A stretch of 64,000 nt of DNA. It comes from Istiophorus platypterus. Taxonomy: Eukaryota; Chordata; Actinopteri; Istiophoriformes; Istiophoridae. The stretch is taken from assembly GCA_016859345.1 (NCBI GenBank), contig CM029115.1, forward strand, positions 9,692,501 to 9,756,500. Reading direction: 5' to 3'. The translations under genes were made by a program, and so were the position numbers. Of this stretch, positions 26,057 to 39,958 are shown piece after piece (the stretch's first letter is position 1; the number at the start of each line of letters is the position of its first letter). Under the pieces are notes generated by a model. That model had not been told where the DNA came from and did no database searches. It saw only the letters and a list, made by a program, of their open reading frames with translations.

Positions 26057-27675
26057 AAAGCATTTGAACAGAAATGGCATTGGATAAGAGGGAGAAAAAA
26101 AAACAACTCCCTCACTTCTTTGGCAAACTTTGGTCCAAGGTCAGGGCATATACTGAGTGGCTGCATTCAGACCAGAGAGCGGGCTTTCATAAACCTGCTG
26201 GGTAGTCATGCCCATTTACATTCAGAGAGCATTTAGAGAGAATTACCTGAACAGTGCCAAAGCCCAGATGATATTGCTCACAGACATGTCTTACCTGCTG
26301 CACCACATTTCATCCTGTGGTTATCTCTAGGTGCATTGAAACCTCTCTGTCTCTCTGCAACTCATTCCTTCCCATGTGAATATCCAATCATCTGTGGTTG
26401 TTTGAATAGTTGCTATATGCCTGTTAGATAATTGCAGCATAACTAAACCACTATTTATTTTTCTCTGCAGAATTTACATCCCTTTTCCACCATCTACGTT
26501 ACAGTGTTATCATTCTCTGTATTCTGGCAACATTCAGTATTTGTGTTGTCACTCATGAACTTCAGTATCATGCAGTAAGTGCTGCTAGTACAGCATGGCT
26601 CCGGAAAGTGTCTGCAGTGAGAGAAGAGAGTTTAGTTGTGAGGAGAAGAGGAGCTACTGTAAAAAAAATAAATAAATACAAGTGAATGAAAACAACCACC
26701 TTGAACATATTACATGTAGACAGAAAGCATATTGAACCACATTAACATTATCTTAACCAGACTGTTGTTCTTGCTTTCTGATTCCACAATACAATTATCA
26801 CTTGGTGAATGGGGAGGTACATGCCAATAAAAATAAGTCATTTCTGTTTTTTGCTTTGGCCCACCTCTCTATAATGCTCTTCTCTGCAGCTGCACTGCGC
26901 TGTGGAAAACAAACAGTGCAGTGCAGCTGGACTCCTCAAGACAGCAAAAGGGGAATTTTAATCCCATTTTTTTTTCACTTGGCACCGGTCAGATTTATTT
27001 GGTCATAAAGAAAGGAAAAGCACCCCACCATCTGAGAGGGATTTGGAAGTGAGAACGCAAATTATGCCAGTACCCCAATTGCAGACTTTAGAAACACAAC
27101 AGGCCAGGAAATGAATCCCCAACAGGTCAAAGTGCTCAAAACACAGAGGAGTCTAATTAACTCAGATAGTGACACATTTCTGGGATACCTGGACAGCTCA
27201 GAGCAGCCTCTCATACTTACAGAGAACACCAAGAGCCAGCTAAATATGCAGCAGTGCAGATTTTTACAGTGATATCATTCACAGTAACAGTTTTATCACC
27301 ATGACGCACATAAGTACAACAACCAAAGGCTAACCTACACGTGTCTCTCATCCATTCCCTACAGCGTGGTCTGAAAACAAACCATCCAGAGAGCCTCAAA
27401 CCATTTCCAGCTGTCACGTCCCTGCTCCAGTATGCTCCTAACCCGATATGACGGGGCAAGATGAGGTGAGGGTCAGGCCTCGAGGAACATTCATAACATG
27501 TAACTCAAACTATGAGCATTATATTCATAATTGCCTGTGGTTGAAAAATGAGGATGGCCATGTGCAGCACCTATTGTCTCTCATGTTACCTTTACTAACT
27601 TCTCATTTTACATCAGATACCACAAGTCTTCACACATACAATAACAAGGCTAAGAATAATGAAAACCTGCAATTA

Positions 27676-28120
27676 TGCGGTGGTGGAATAAGTACATTTG
27701 CTCAGGTATTTTAATTGAGTGCTTCCATGTTCTGTTGCATTATACTCTACCTCTACTCCATAACTTTGTGGCAGTAAATATTGTACTTTTTTACTTTGCT
27801 TCAATCATTTTATAGTTATTTTGTTAAATAACATTTTACATTAAAACAAAATGTATATGCAATTTATAAAATATGATGCATTGCTATAGACTAAACTACC
27901 CCACAGCGTATAACATTATCAAATTAGTTCAGTCTTGATAAACAATATTAAAATAATAAATGTAATCCAATGGTCACAATAATTAAATAATATAATACTT
28001 TAAAATATACCTGTCACAGTTGCTGTTTGTCCACATAAAATAAGTTTACTTATGATCCTTAATTTACATTTCGTTGATAATGCTTTTGTACTTTTCGTTA
28101 TGACAAAATTATGTTGGAAA
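27676..28120. repeat. Old interspersed repeat copy (percomorph family, name not assigned)
   Basis: Recognisable blocks in order: GTGGAATAAGTACATTTGCTC at the start, TCTACCTCTACTCCATAACTT near 27750, AAATATTGTACTTTTTTACTT near 27776, ATGATGCATTGCTATAGA near 27872, and AAACTACCCCACAG near 27893. I recall this block order from a repeat very abundant in spiny-rayed fish. This copy is diverged and non-coding; its boundaries are approximate. Confidence 0.6.
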
Positions 28121-30589
28121 TAAAGTTTCATTTTCACCTATGAATGTGAGATACAGTAGATATATTAAACTATTTGGTAATCGTTTTAACTAAAAATCAG
28201 TTATGACAAACGCATGCATGACAATAAAGAAATCAGTCTAGGGGCAAATACAAATATGAAGGCTCACAGCTTTTTTGTTGCCGGCAAGGTACTGTGAATA
28301 GCAAGCTATCAGTGGAAAGATGATAAAATGCAGTGCAACACGTATCTGTAATATTGCTAGTAGCTGCAGCTAGGTTAGCTCTATCAAAAAGATAAATGAG
28401 TATCCCTGTGACTGTCCTTAGAATAGCATGTCTACTCATCCCATTCTTCTAGTATGTCCGAAGAACATGGACATGCTGCAGGCCCTGAAGTTCTTCGGTT
28501 CAAGCCCCCCCGCCCACAAGAACCATTCCTCAAAAAACTTAAAAATAAACTTGACAGGAAATACTGCATGTGTGCTGTTTCTCACAGACACAAGAAGTTA
28601 AAATGATATATAGTACACCTCAGGCGCTCCTGTCAGTATGTATGTCACCTCAAGAGAAATGCAACAAGTTTCCACTATGGTAGCATGGTGTCTCTTTTTA
28701 ACTATCATAAACGTCCACTATACTGAGGCGACATTTTTAATTGCGCTGCAAAAACAGCATTTATATGGTTGTTTATGTGCTATCCTTTTCCAAAAAGGTC
28801 ACTGCAGCCAGAAGCATGTATCTGCTCCATAGTCTCAGTCAGTGTTTAAGCTTTGTCTGGGGTTAAAGCATAACATTTATGTGGTGAAAATGGTACAATA
28901 CAACCACTCCTTTCTTGGCTGTTTTTTTTTTCTTTAATGATATGTCTTACCCTCTGTTAGCTGCTAAGATTGAATTTCCTGTTATTGTATGGAAAGGCTT
29001 GTGGACCACAGCTTTCATTAAAGATATGCAAAGAACGCACTCAAGGAATAGAGCTCTACACATGTACTGAAGGCAATTAGGATGCTCAATATGAAATAGT
29101 CTGTTCATTGTCCTGATTTCATTTCCTAAAACTCTTAATAATGTCTGGGATTTTGAATGAAAGACAGTTTGAAAAGAGAGGGAGAAAAAAAAAGCAATTT
29201 TAATGTTTTGTTTTTTGAGAGGTGCGTGTGTTGAAGAAGGAGGGGGCTAGCTCTTTATCATGCCTCACTATCCAGCCTCTTAACTCCCCTTTTGGGCCTT
29301 TAGGAGCATCCTGTGACCCCCGACCTCCTGGACAATAGAGGCCAGGACGTTTCCCAGTGCGCAGCGGTGGAACCAACAACAGGAACATGAGGGGTGCTCC
29401 TGGGAAACAAACTGTTTATTGTGCAGCAGGATGGACAGCCCCCCATGTCCCAGTCACTTACTTTCACGTACAATCACAGACACTAACTACACACCTCTGC
29501 AGAGTAAAATCCTGTCAAACAACAGGTGGCTGCTTTAATACCTCTGAACCCTGTGGAAACTGTTATACTCCATCTTCAGGAGAGTGCATGTGTCTTTGGT
29601 GGTGACAATAAAGATACCAAGGATATTTCCCTTTCACTTTAGTCGTAAACTATGACTATAGGCTGCAACTAAAAAGACACCCTTCACTAGTTTTATTATT
29701 TTTTGTTATATGAGTCTACTCTCTTTGCACATGTCCCTGGACACAGCCCGTAGAAAACATTGTTTCAGCTGTCGCATTCTCCTTCATTTCGCCTCTGGCT
29801 CAGGCCGAAGATGATAAGTTTATATTTAGTCAGACTCTCTATTTGATAACAGTACCAAGCCATTTGTTGGTACTGCCACTGCCTGTCTGTTTCAGAGGAA
29901 ATCCCTCCTTTGTCTCTCAAGGAAGCTCAGCAAACTGGGAAAACCTGAATTTGTCATCAGAACTCAAACAGCTGGAACACATTTGATTACTGAGAGTCAC
30001 AACTAAATGTATTAGTCAACACTCCAGACTAGTTATTACTTAGGCTCTGGAGGCTGCTCATTGCAAGAGCAGCACAGTAAAACCGTTTCCAGAGCTGTCA
30101 ATCACCGTGCCAGAACTATGGTGCAACACAGTGACACAGAGGGCTCTGGGGATTTCTCTTTAAGCACTTAACCCCAAAGGCTTACTGTTTCTTTATGACT
30201 ATGTGTGTGATTTGTGTCTGTGCTCCACATGATGCACATTTGATAAGGGTGGATCAGAGGTGATGGACAAAGGGGACTGGATCTGATCTCATTCCTTCTA
30301 CTCCCCATGGAGAGACATTAAATCCTGATAATAAGAGAAAAAAAATTTAAATAACCCATTAATCATTTTGGAGATGATGAATCCATTATCCATTTTTTTC
30401 TGTTGTAATAACAATAGCGTTTAGTGATATTGTTTTAATCTGAATGGGGAAAGTAAAGTATGTTTGGACAAGAACTTAATAACACACTACATAAGTGCCG
30501 TTTGAGGTACTGGTTTTATCTTTGGTGATACTTCATTTTTTTTTATTTAGGTACATTTCAGAAAAAATTCCCCCACATTTAATTCTCCA

Positions 30590-30810
30590 CATTTCTACGA
30601 TGGCTCGGCCTCTGCAAACACTAAAATGAAGTATTATTTCTGTGCTAGCACCCCCGCTTGTAAATGAGACATCCTGTAACAAGCTATGCAATTAGGCCAA
30701 TAAAAGCTGGAGAGTTCTTGATGGCTACGGTTATACCATATAATGTCATTTAATAAGCCCATCCTTGAAGCTATAAATCTTTATATGATTTCATGATGCA
30801 TGCCAAAAAA
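30590..30810. promoter_or_regulatory. Candidate conserved non-coding element, intergenic
   Basis: Repeat-free complex sequence including CCAATAAAA (30697-30705, a CDX/posterior-HOX-like motif), ATTTAATAAG near 30749 and a GATGCATGCC end. No coding signal. It is weakly supported, by appearance only. Confidence 0.25.
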
Positions 30811-33199
30811 CAAAAATGCAGTCATGCACCAGCTTGTTTTAATGTCCAATTCACGAAAAGAAATCAAGGGTAAGGAACAAATAAGCTCTTATAATATAAC
30901 TTTGGTTATTGATCCAAGTTTTAAAACTCAGCGATACTGATACCCACAAAAGCAAAGGGGAGATTTAAAGAATAATTCAGAGATTTTCTAGGTCAAAGGC
31001 CACCTTAACACTGACAAGCAAAATCAAATCACAGCTAAGGAAATGAGCCATGAAACACTGATTGCTGCGTACATAATGACCCTTTTTCCAGTTGCTTAGC
31101 TCAAGAATTATTTGATTGTGCAGAGTGCTGACTTCACTGCAAACATGAGCACTGCTTGCACATATTGCCTGAGTGCATAATCAAATCAAGACCATTGATA
31201 CAAGGGGTGAACAAATATCTCTTAGTATGTGGGAACAATGGATCTTTGTTCCACAAGACAGCCCTCAGAAAGCTAATACACTAACCGAAGGTAGAACACC
31301 TCTGGGGACTGGGAGCCCAGCTTGTGCTCAGCATTAATTGGTTGTTCTTTTATTGGATAATTCAGACATCAGCAAGACCCATTTAAGTTAATTTTGAAAA
31401 TTACAGTGAGCATATGTGCTTTGTCACGGCGACCATGGGAAAAGTGCCATCCAGAGGAATATACTTTAGCTCAGACACAACTCTAGCATAATTGCCACAA
31501 TAAGTTGCACGCTTTCTGGCATACAATGGGACTCCTACTGATGATAATTCATGTGACCAAAAAGACAGATCACTGGAAGCTGCTGAGTCCATGGTTTCAC
31601 ATAACAGCACCATGGGCTATTATCCTCATGAGACAGGTCAACTGAGCTCCTGCCCCCACCCATATCACCCTAGTTCTGACACATTCACACCTTAGCTCAT
31701 ACATCAGTTTGGAACTTGGACCAGTCCTGTAACTAAAAACTCAACTTCTGGCTATAGGTGGGAAATCCCCCATACAGGTTAGTGATATATTTCCTTATAG
31801 AAAGAAAGATATTCCGTGCTTATTGCATTTAATGTTTACAAGATAGCATGCAAACCGTAGGTGAATGGCTTTCTAGTGTCTCTGTCAGTCACAAACACTA
31901 TAGGTTTACAGTACATAGTGGAGAGCAAACCAATGTGATTTGAGATTTCAGAGGAAACTACAGTAGGGTGACTATGGGAGGCTTTGCAAACTGAAGCTTC
32001 AAGTCAACAAAGCGTGGGCTTGACTGTGTCTTAAAACCTCATGCTGATAAATGGCCTCTCCAAGCAGACAAACTCAGAACACAAGGCCCCTGCTGCACAA
32101 GACCCAAACTGCTACCTCTGCTGCCGGCTGAATCTGATTACAGGCAGGCCCTGAGGACAGGCAGGTCATTGAGAGCGCAGAGATGAGCAAACAATAAGAT
32201 ATTATCTGAAGGAATCTTCAGCTTTCCAAAGGAAAATGGTCCCTCTCAGTGTCACATTGAGGATAGGATCCTCAACCTGACACTGAATCAGCCATTTAAG
32301 AAGAATGAACACTGCGACCCATTCATATATACTCACTAAAATAATGAGAGCTCTTTTTTCACCCTTGTTTAAGATATATAAAGGGGAGCTCATGAGGCTT
32401 TGCGAGACAAGGCTGTGCAGAAACCGGAGCATGCAGCTGACTCAGATGAATATGCCTTTACAATGACTGGGTATTGAATGAACAATTCTATAGTTTTTCT
32501 TTATTCCTGTGTACGTGTAAATAATATACATGTTTGGCTTCATTGTACTTTGCTGATCCATTATTATGCACTTTTGCACTTGAAAAAAAATTAAAACAGT
32601 GGTTTGGATTAATTAACTGAGTATGAGCATGGATCATACATTGATAAATGACACTGTGAATGTTACCGAAAAAAGACGTTTACTTGTCAAAGCTGTACCT
32701 CACCTATTTTGGCCTTTTTGGTCTTTCCTGTTGTTTTTGTTCTTTTCAAACAGTGACATCTTGTGGACAAACGGCCTCAGTTATTGTGTTGAAGTCATGG
32801 GCTGTAGGTGTATGCGTTTTCACATTGTATGTCGTTTGAACATTGCCTTACTGTCTCTGCCCCTTGTGCTGTGAACTTGATGAAAAAGGACGCTCACTGT
32901 ATTGGACAGTAGGGACCGATTTGATGGTCGCAGCCAAAACATAGGTCCGCAAACTTCTTGGAAGCCTTTTTAGGGAGTTTCAGTTCATAGCAATACATCA
33001 TGATAAAACTGGATTTACATTACAAAGCACAAAGTCATGGGCAGTTGTTTTGTAAAACAGTTTGTTGGGATTATCTGCCCTTATAGTATAAACTTGTGTG
33101 ATTTGGATTTTTGTTAAGTGGGTCGTACCAAATCTGTCAACAAAAATTATAAAATAATTTATTCTGGCCCACAACCACGGCACTTGTAGTTCTCGCTCC

Positions 33200-33512
33200 A
33201 TGACCTGTAAAGTCTAGTCTCGCGATATTACCCAAGACAGTCTGCCAGGCATCTAGAGGAGCAAGGATGAGAGGAGAGACAGCAAAATACCTCGGTTGTC
33301 CTGTGTCGGTCTAAAGACAGATCCGGCTTTAACATACAATTTATTGCATCGATTGTACTTGAAACCAGAAGCCCCAAGCCTTTTAGATGTCAGACGGGAT
33401 TTCCTGATTTTAAGCAAAGTGAGATTTGGGAGTACGCGGCCACAAAAGCCAAATTGTATGTGTGATCTGCTAACTGTTAGCTGACAGGCTAGCTTGAATA
33501 GCCAGTGAAGCA
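33200..33512 (+). promoter_or_regulatory. ube2d4: ube2d4 promoter / 5' UTR with TCTCGCGA motif
   Basis: The 300 bases before the start codon contain TCTCGCGA at 33218-33225, a motif known from TATA-less CpG promoters of housekeeping genes. No TATA box is apparent. CpG density is raised through exon 1 and into intron 1. The exact transcription start is not visible. Confidence 0.5.
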
Positions 33513-36672
<3,160 letters not shown>

Positions 36673-38445
36673 GAATGCCAGGGAGATCAAAGTATAAATG
36701 AGAACAAAAGAAACACATTTGATTTGTAACTTGAGGCAAAGGAAAAAAAAAATAGACAATAGCCCATCTTTTGGAGAAGAAAGCGATACAATGAGGTACA
36801 GTGCCACCTGGCTTTCCGTGTGCTGAGCTGCTACCATGTGCTGTCCTTCATGACTTGTATGGATCTGCTGAGCAGGACCTGACAGGCTCCTTAAAGCACT
36901 CCCATATGGAATACCGGAAACTCTTCACAGTCCCGTACTACAACACTCAGACTTTAAAGGGTTTCTCCTGCTATTGTGATCATCACTATCATTATTGCTA
37001 TCCATATGCATCATTTTCACTGTTGAAGAGTCATATCATTGTGCTACTCAGAGGCAAAATGTTTTATTGATGTAGGAGAATGGCTCTCCCTTCATTTCAG
37101 AGGTACTGTCTGTGTCCCACTGGATGTGTTGTTATTACTGTATTTCTATGTATTTAGTGGCCTTTCTGTGTTATTATTTTCAAATGGTATATGTGCAATT
37201 GAGGCAGAATGCTCCCTGTTCAACACAAAATGGTGCAGTGCCATTACCAGCAGTGGATCTGTTGACACATACTGTCTCTACCCCGGATCAATGTGAAAGA
37301 TGTAAAAAAGGATTGGTCTCTCATCACCGATTGCATTTTAAATTGCAACAATATTTAGTGCTTTTGAAGACATTAGAGCTGCTATTAAGAGCTTAGCTGG
37401 CCCTTGCCTCACTGTTGGGGGGCTCCACAGGGCAAATGTCTACATCCATTTTCTCACACATGCTGTCATTGCCCTTATATCCTGTATAAGTAAAGACCCA
37501 TGGCTGGTGTCCATAGTGCTCAAAATACTTCAGTTGTATGACGTGTTCCATGTTGTGTAGCTATGAACATGGCTACTCTTTGGCATATAGCTAAGCTATG
37601 TGCCTCCTCCTCAGTACAGTTACTCAGGTATCTAACCAAATCATCAGCCTTTACAGCATTGACCCATGGTGAGAAAAATTGACCAGGACCTGTATCATCA
37701 GTCTTCTCTAAGAAAAAAAAATACTGATCTACCTTCACTGTTTGTTGTTGTTTTTTTCACTTAAGAAAAAAAACCTCATGTTTCCTGAAGAAGCAATGTG
37801 ATCAAAGTCAGATCAGATCAGCACTCCTGAGGTTTTTTTTATGCATATAGGCCCTGATGGTCTTTGTTGTCACTTTGTCATAGACAGGGTTCTTTTTTCC
37901 TCACCCCTCTCCAGGTCTTTTTGTCACCATTTCCATTTATTTTTGAACAACACTTTGGATGTGAACAGCCGCTAAGTGATGCTGTTAAACATGCACATTC
38001 TAATGTTTTTCTAAAACAAAATGGCCTTTGGTTACAGCTGGTGTCAGCTGTACTCAAAAGGGGAAGTTTTCAGAACTCGGTAATTTGAAGTAACGTGCAT
38101 CTAATTACTTGAGGTGAATAAATACAGTAACTTGCCACAACATTTGCACCTGTGATAAACATCGGGTGATTTGAAGTTTGTTAGCTTTTTTTTTTTTATA
38201 TTCACATTCATGATGGGGCCTGCATATGTTTGTTTTGATTTAGAATTAGTAATTCACACTTACAGTAAAACACTTTGTCTGGGTGATACATTTGTGACCT
38301 TTTGTATTGTATCTTTGGAAGCTTTGGTTATAGGCTTTTTTTCATTCATGTCACCAGAATTGAATATGATTGTAATGTGTCATAATGTAATATTTGTTCT
38401 GATATAACCCATTGTGACTGCTGGATAAAGTAGTAAGGAAATGTA

Positions 38446-38451
<6 letters not shown>

Positions 38452-38476
<25 letters not shown>

Positions 38477-38477
38477 T
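38452..38477. repeat. Poly(A) tract
   Basis: 26 consecutive A in the presumed ube2d4 3' UTR. Confidence 0.9.
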
Positions 38478-39160
38478 CATGGCTCATAATGTGCTGATGC
38501 TGCCAATATAAAGGGAATTAATTGATCTTCTAAAGGGGAAGAAATTTTCATATCGAGGCATTATTGAATGGATTCACCCAGCGAGGTTTATAGTAAAGCA
38601 TGAAAATTTTAGAAGCTTTGATTGTAGAAATAACACCATGGTTTAGGCACCAAATATAGATTTACAACATTGTTATCTGCTGTAGAAAAAAAAATGTCTA
38701 AACAAGTTGTCCTGAAATACAGTATATACCAAAAGGTTTTGAAAATATATCCTGTAAATGCAGCAAAAGTCGTTTTGCTGCCAGACCACATTTGAAAATG
38801 ACGTGTGTAATAGTACTAGTTCAAACTTTTTGTGCATTGTCGTTTGTTCATCTGGCTATTTATTTATTTGAAAGCCGAGTATCTTCCAATTGTTCGATTG
38901 AATGCAGCCTCAATTCATCATGTGAGTGATGGTACATTGACTTCCTTTGTTCCACATGCTCAATAGAGTTTATCTAGGCAGCTTGGCATGCTTTGCACTC
39001 TGGAGAACCTTCTCACAGCCATTTGCCAGATATCAGGGATTTCGTTACAATTCATCTGTCTAACACCTCTCACTAAAAGTTAGCCTTAACCCTCATTTTG
39101 TGTGTATATATACAGAGAGAACATGTAATAAACTGTAAATTTGCTATCAGGGCTTTACCC

Positions 39161-39187
39161 CCCTCCCTCCCTCCCTCCCTCCCTCCC
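39161..39187. repeat. (CCCT)n tetranucleotide repeat
   Basis: About six to seven CCCT units between ube2d4 and dbnl. Confidence 0.9.
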
Positions 39188-39566
39188 AATGGGTGATTCA
39201 TTTCATCAGTAGACACGGAAACTTGCTTCAACAGTACCAATATTTTTTTGTTAAAACTTTTCAGCCTGGCTTTTTCAGAACGCAGGACCAGCTTTCATGC
39301 ATCTTGGGATTTTGGCATGTGTGCTTGAACTGCCACCATGAACGTCCACGTGTCCTCACATAGCCTACAAAAAAAAACAACCACTGACCTTGTCATAACA
39401 TATAAATAAAAGTTAATCTTGGTTTACCGTTGTCTGCGGTCACTTCTCTCTTGTGTCTGCATGATATAATGTAGTAATAACTTACAAAGAATTAAGTTTG
39501 AAAAAGATGAGGGGATTTAATGGAAGTATTGTAATTGTACTGTTGCTGTTTTACCCATATTTGGTA

Positions 39567-39572
39567 AATAAA
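39567..39572 (+). terminator. ube2d4: Candidate ube2d4 poly(A) signal
   Basis: AATAAA, the last such signal before the dbnl promoter, about 390 bases upstream of the dbnl start codon. Confidence 0.45.
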
Positions 39573-39639
39573 AGCACTTACAACCCCCTGGTCCTGACAT
39601 CCTGTGTAGCAGCGCGTACCTGTGCGCGATGCGCTCCAG

Positions 39640-39958
39640 GGTGCGTTTGACTCAACCACACAAACCTGCTGAGACCAAAGTTTCAATTGTTCTCTCTTTC
39701 CTAACGTGAGAACCCGCTGCACTCTTCAGATCGTCCCAAAATAATCGGATCTCGCAGGTTCATAGCGGAGCTCGGAGCAATTAAAAACGAACCAAAGCGG
39801 TTCCGCGTCCTCCGGGTCCCCGGGCGAACGCGGCTGAGACGTAGCCGCTAGCTAAACTAGCATTTCACGCACAGCTCGAAGTCCGCATCGTCGCCGCTCC
39901 TCCCAGTAGGAAGGGCGCATCCCGGATAGCTAGCTGGCTAGCTGTGCTCTGCACAACG
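39640..39958 (+). promoter_or_regulatory. dbnl: dbnl promoter / 5' UTR
   Basis: GC- and CpG-rich DNA immediately before the dbnl ATG, with no visible TATA box. GCTAGC-type palindromes cluster near the start (39930-39945). Its proximity to the ube2d4 poly(A) signal makes this a tight tandem arrangement. Confidence 0.5.

Larger units (their letters stand above)
19700..33200. other. Intergenic region between tcf7l1 and ube2d4
   Basis: About 13.5 kb without a recognisable gene. Open frames are short, on both strands, and lack splice-compatible neighbours or family motifs. The longest one (24508-25065) is created by a GT-rich repeat. The region contains microsatellites (20.2, 24.5 and 26.0 kb), an old interspersed repeat (27.7-28.1 kb), a small hairpin (28.46 kb) and a stretch near 30.6-30.8 kb that may be conserved regulatory DNA. 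Non-coding RNA genes cannot be excluded. The region flanks the tcf7l1 promoter, so distal enhancers are possible. Confidence 0.7.
36673..39590 (+). other. ube2d4: ube2d4 3' UTR and downstream DNA
   Basis: About 2.9 kb separate the stop codon from the last strong poly(A) signal, AATAAA at 39567-39572. Earlier AATAAA-type signals near 38118, 39126 and 39403 could give shorter transcripts. A 26-base A run (38452-38477) and a CCCT repeat (39161-39187) lie within it. UBE2D genes often have long 3' UTRs; how much is transcribed cannot be seen. Confidence 0.5.

Noticed and set aside
28490..28510. GGTTCAAGCC, similar to a tRNA B box
   Set aside because: No matching A box, no cloverleaf arms and no terminator at the right distance, so no tRNA or tRNA-derived SINE is called.
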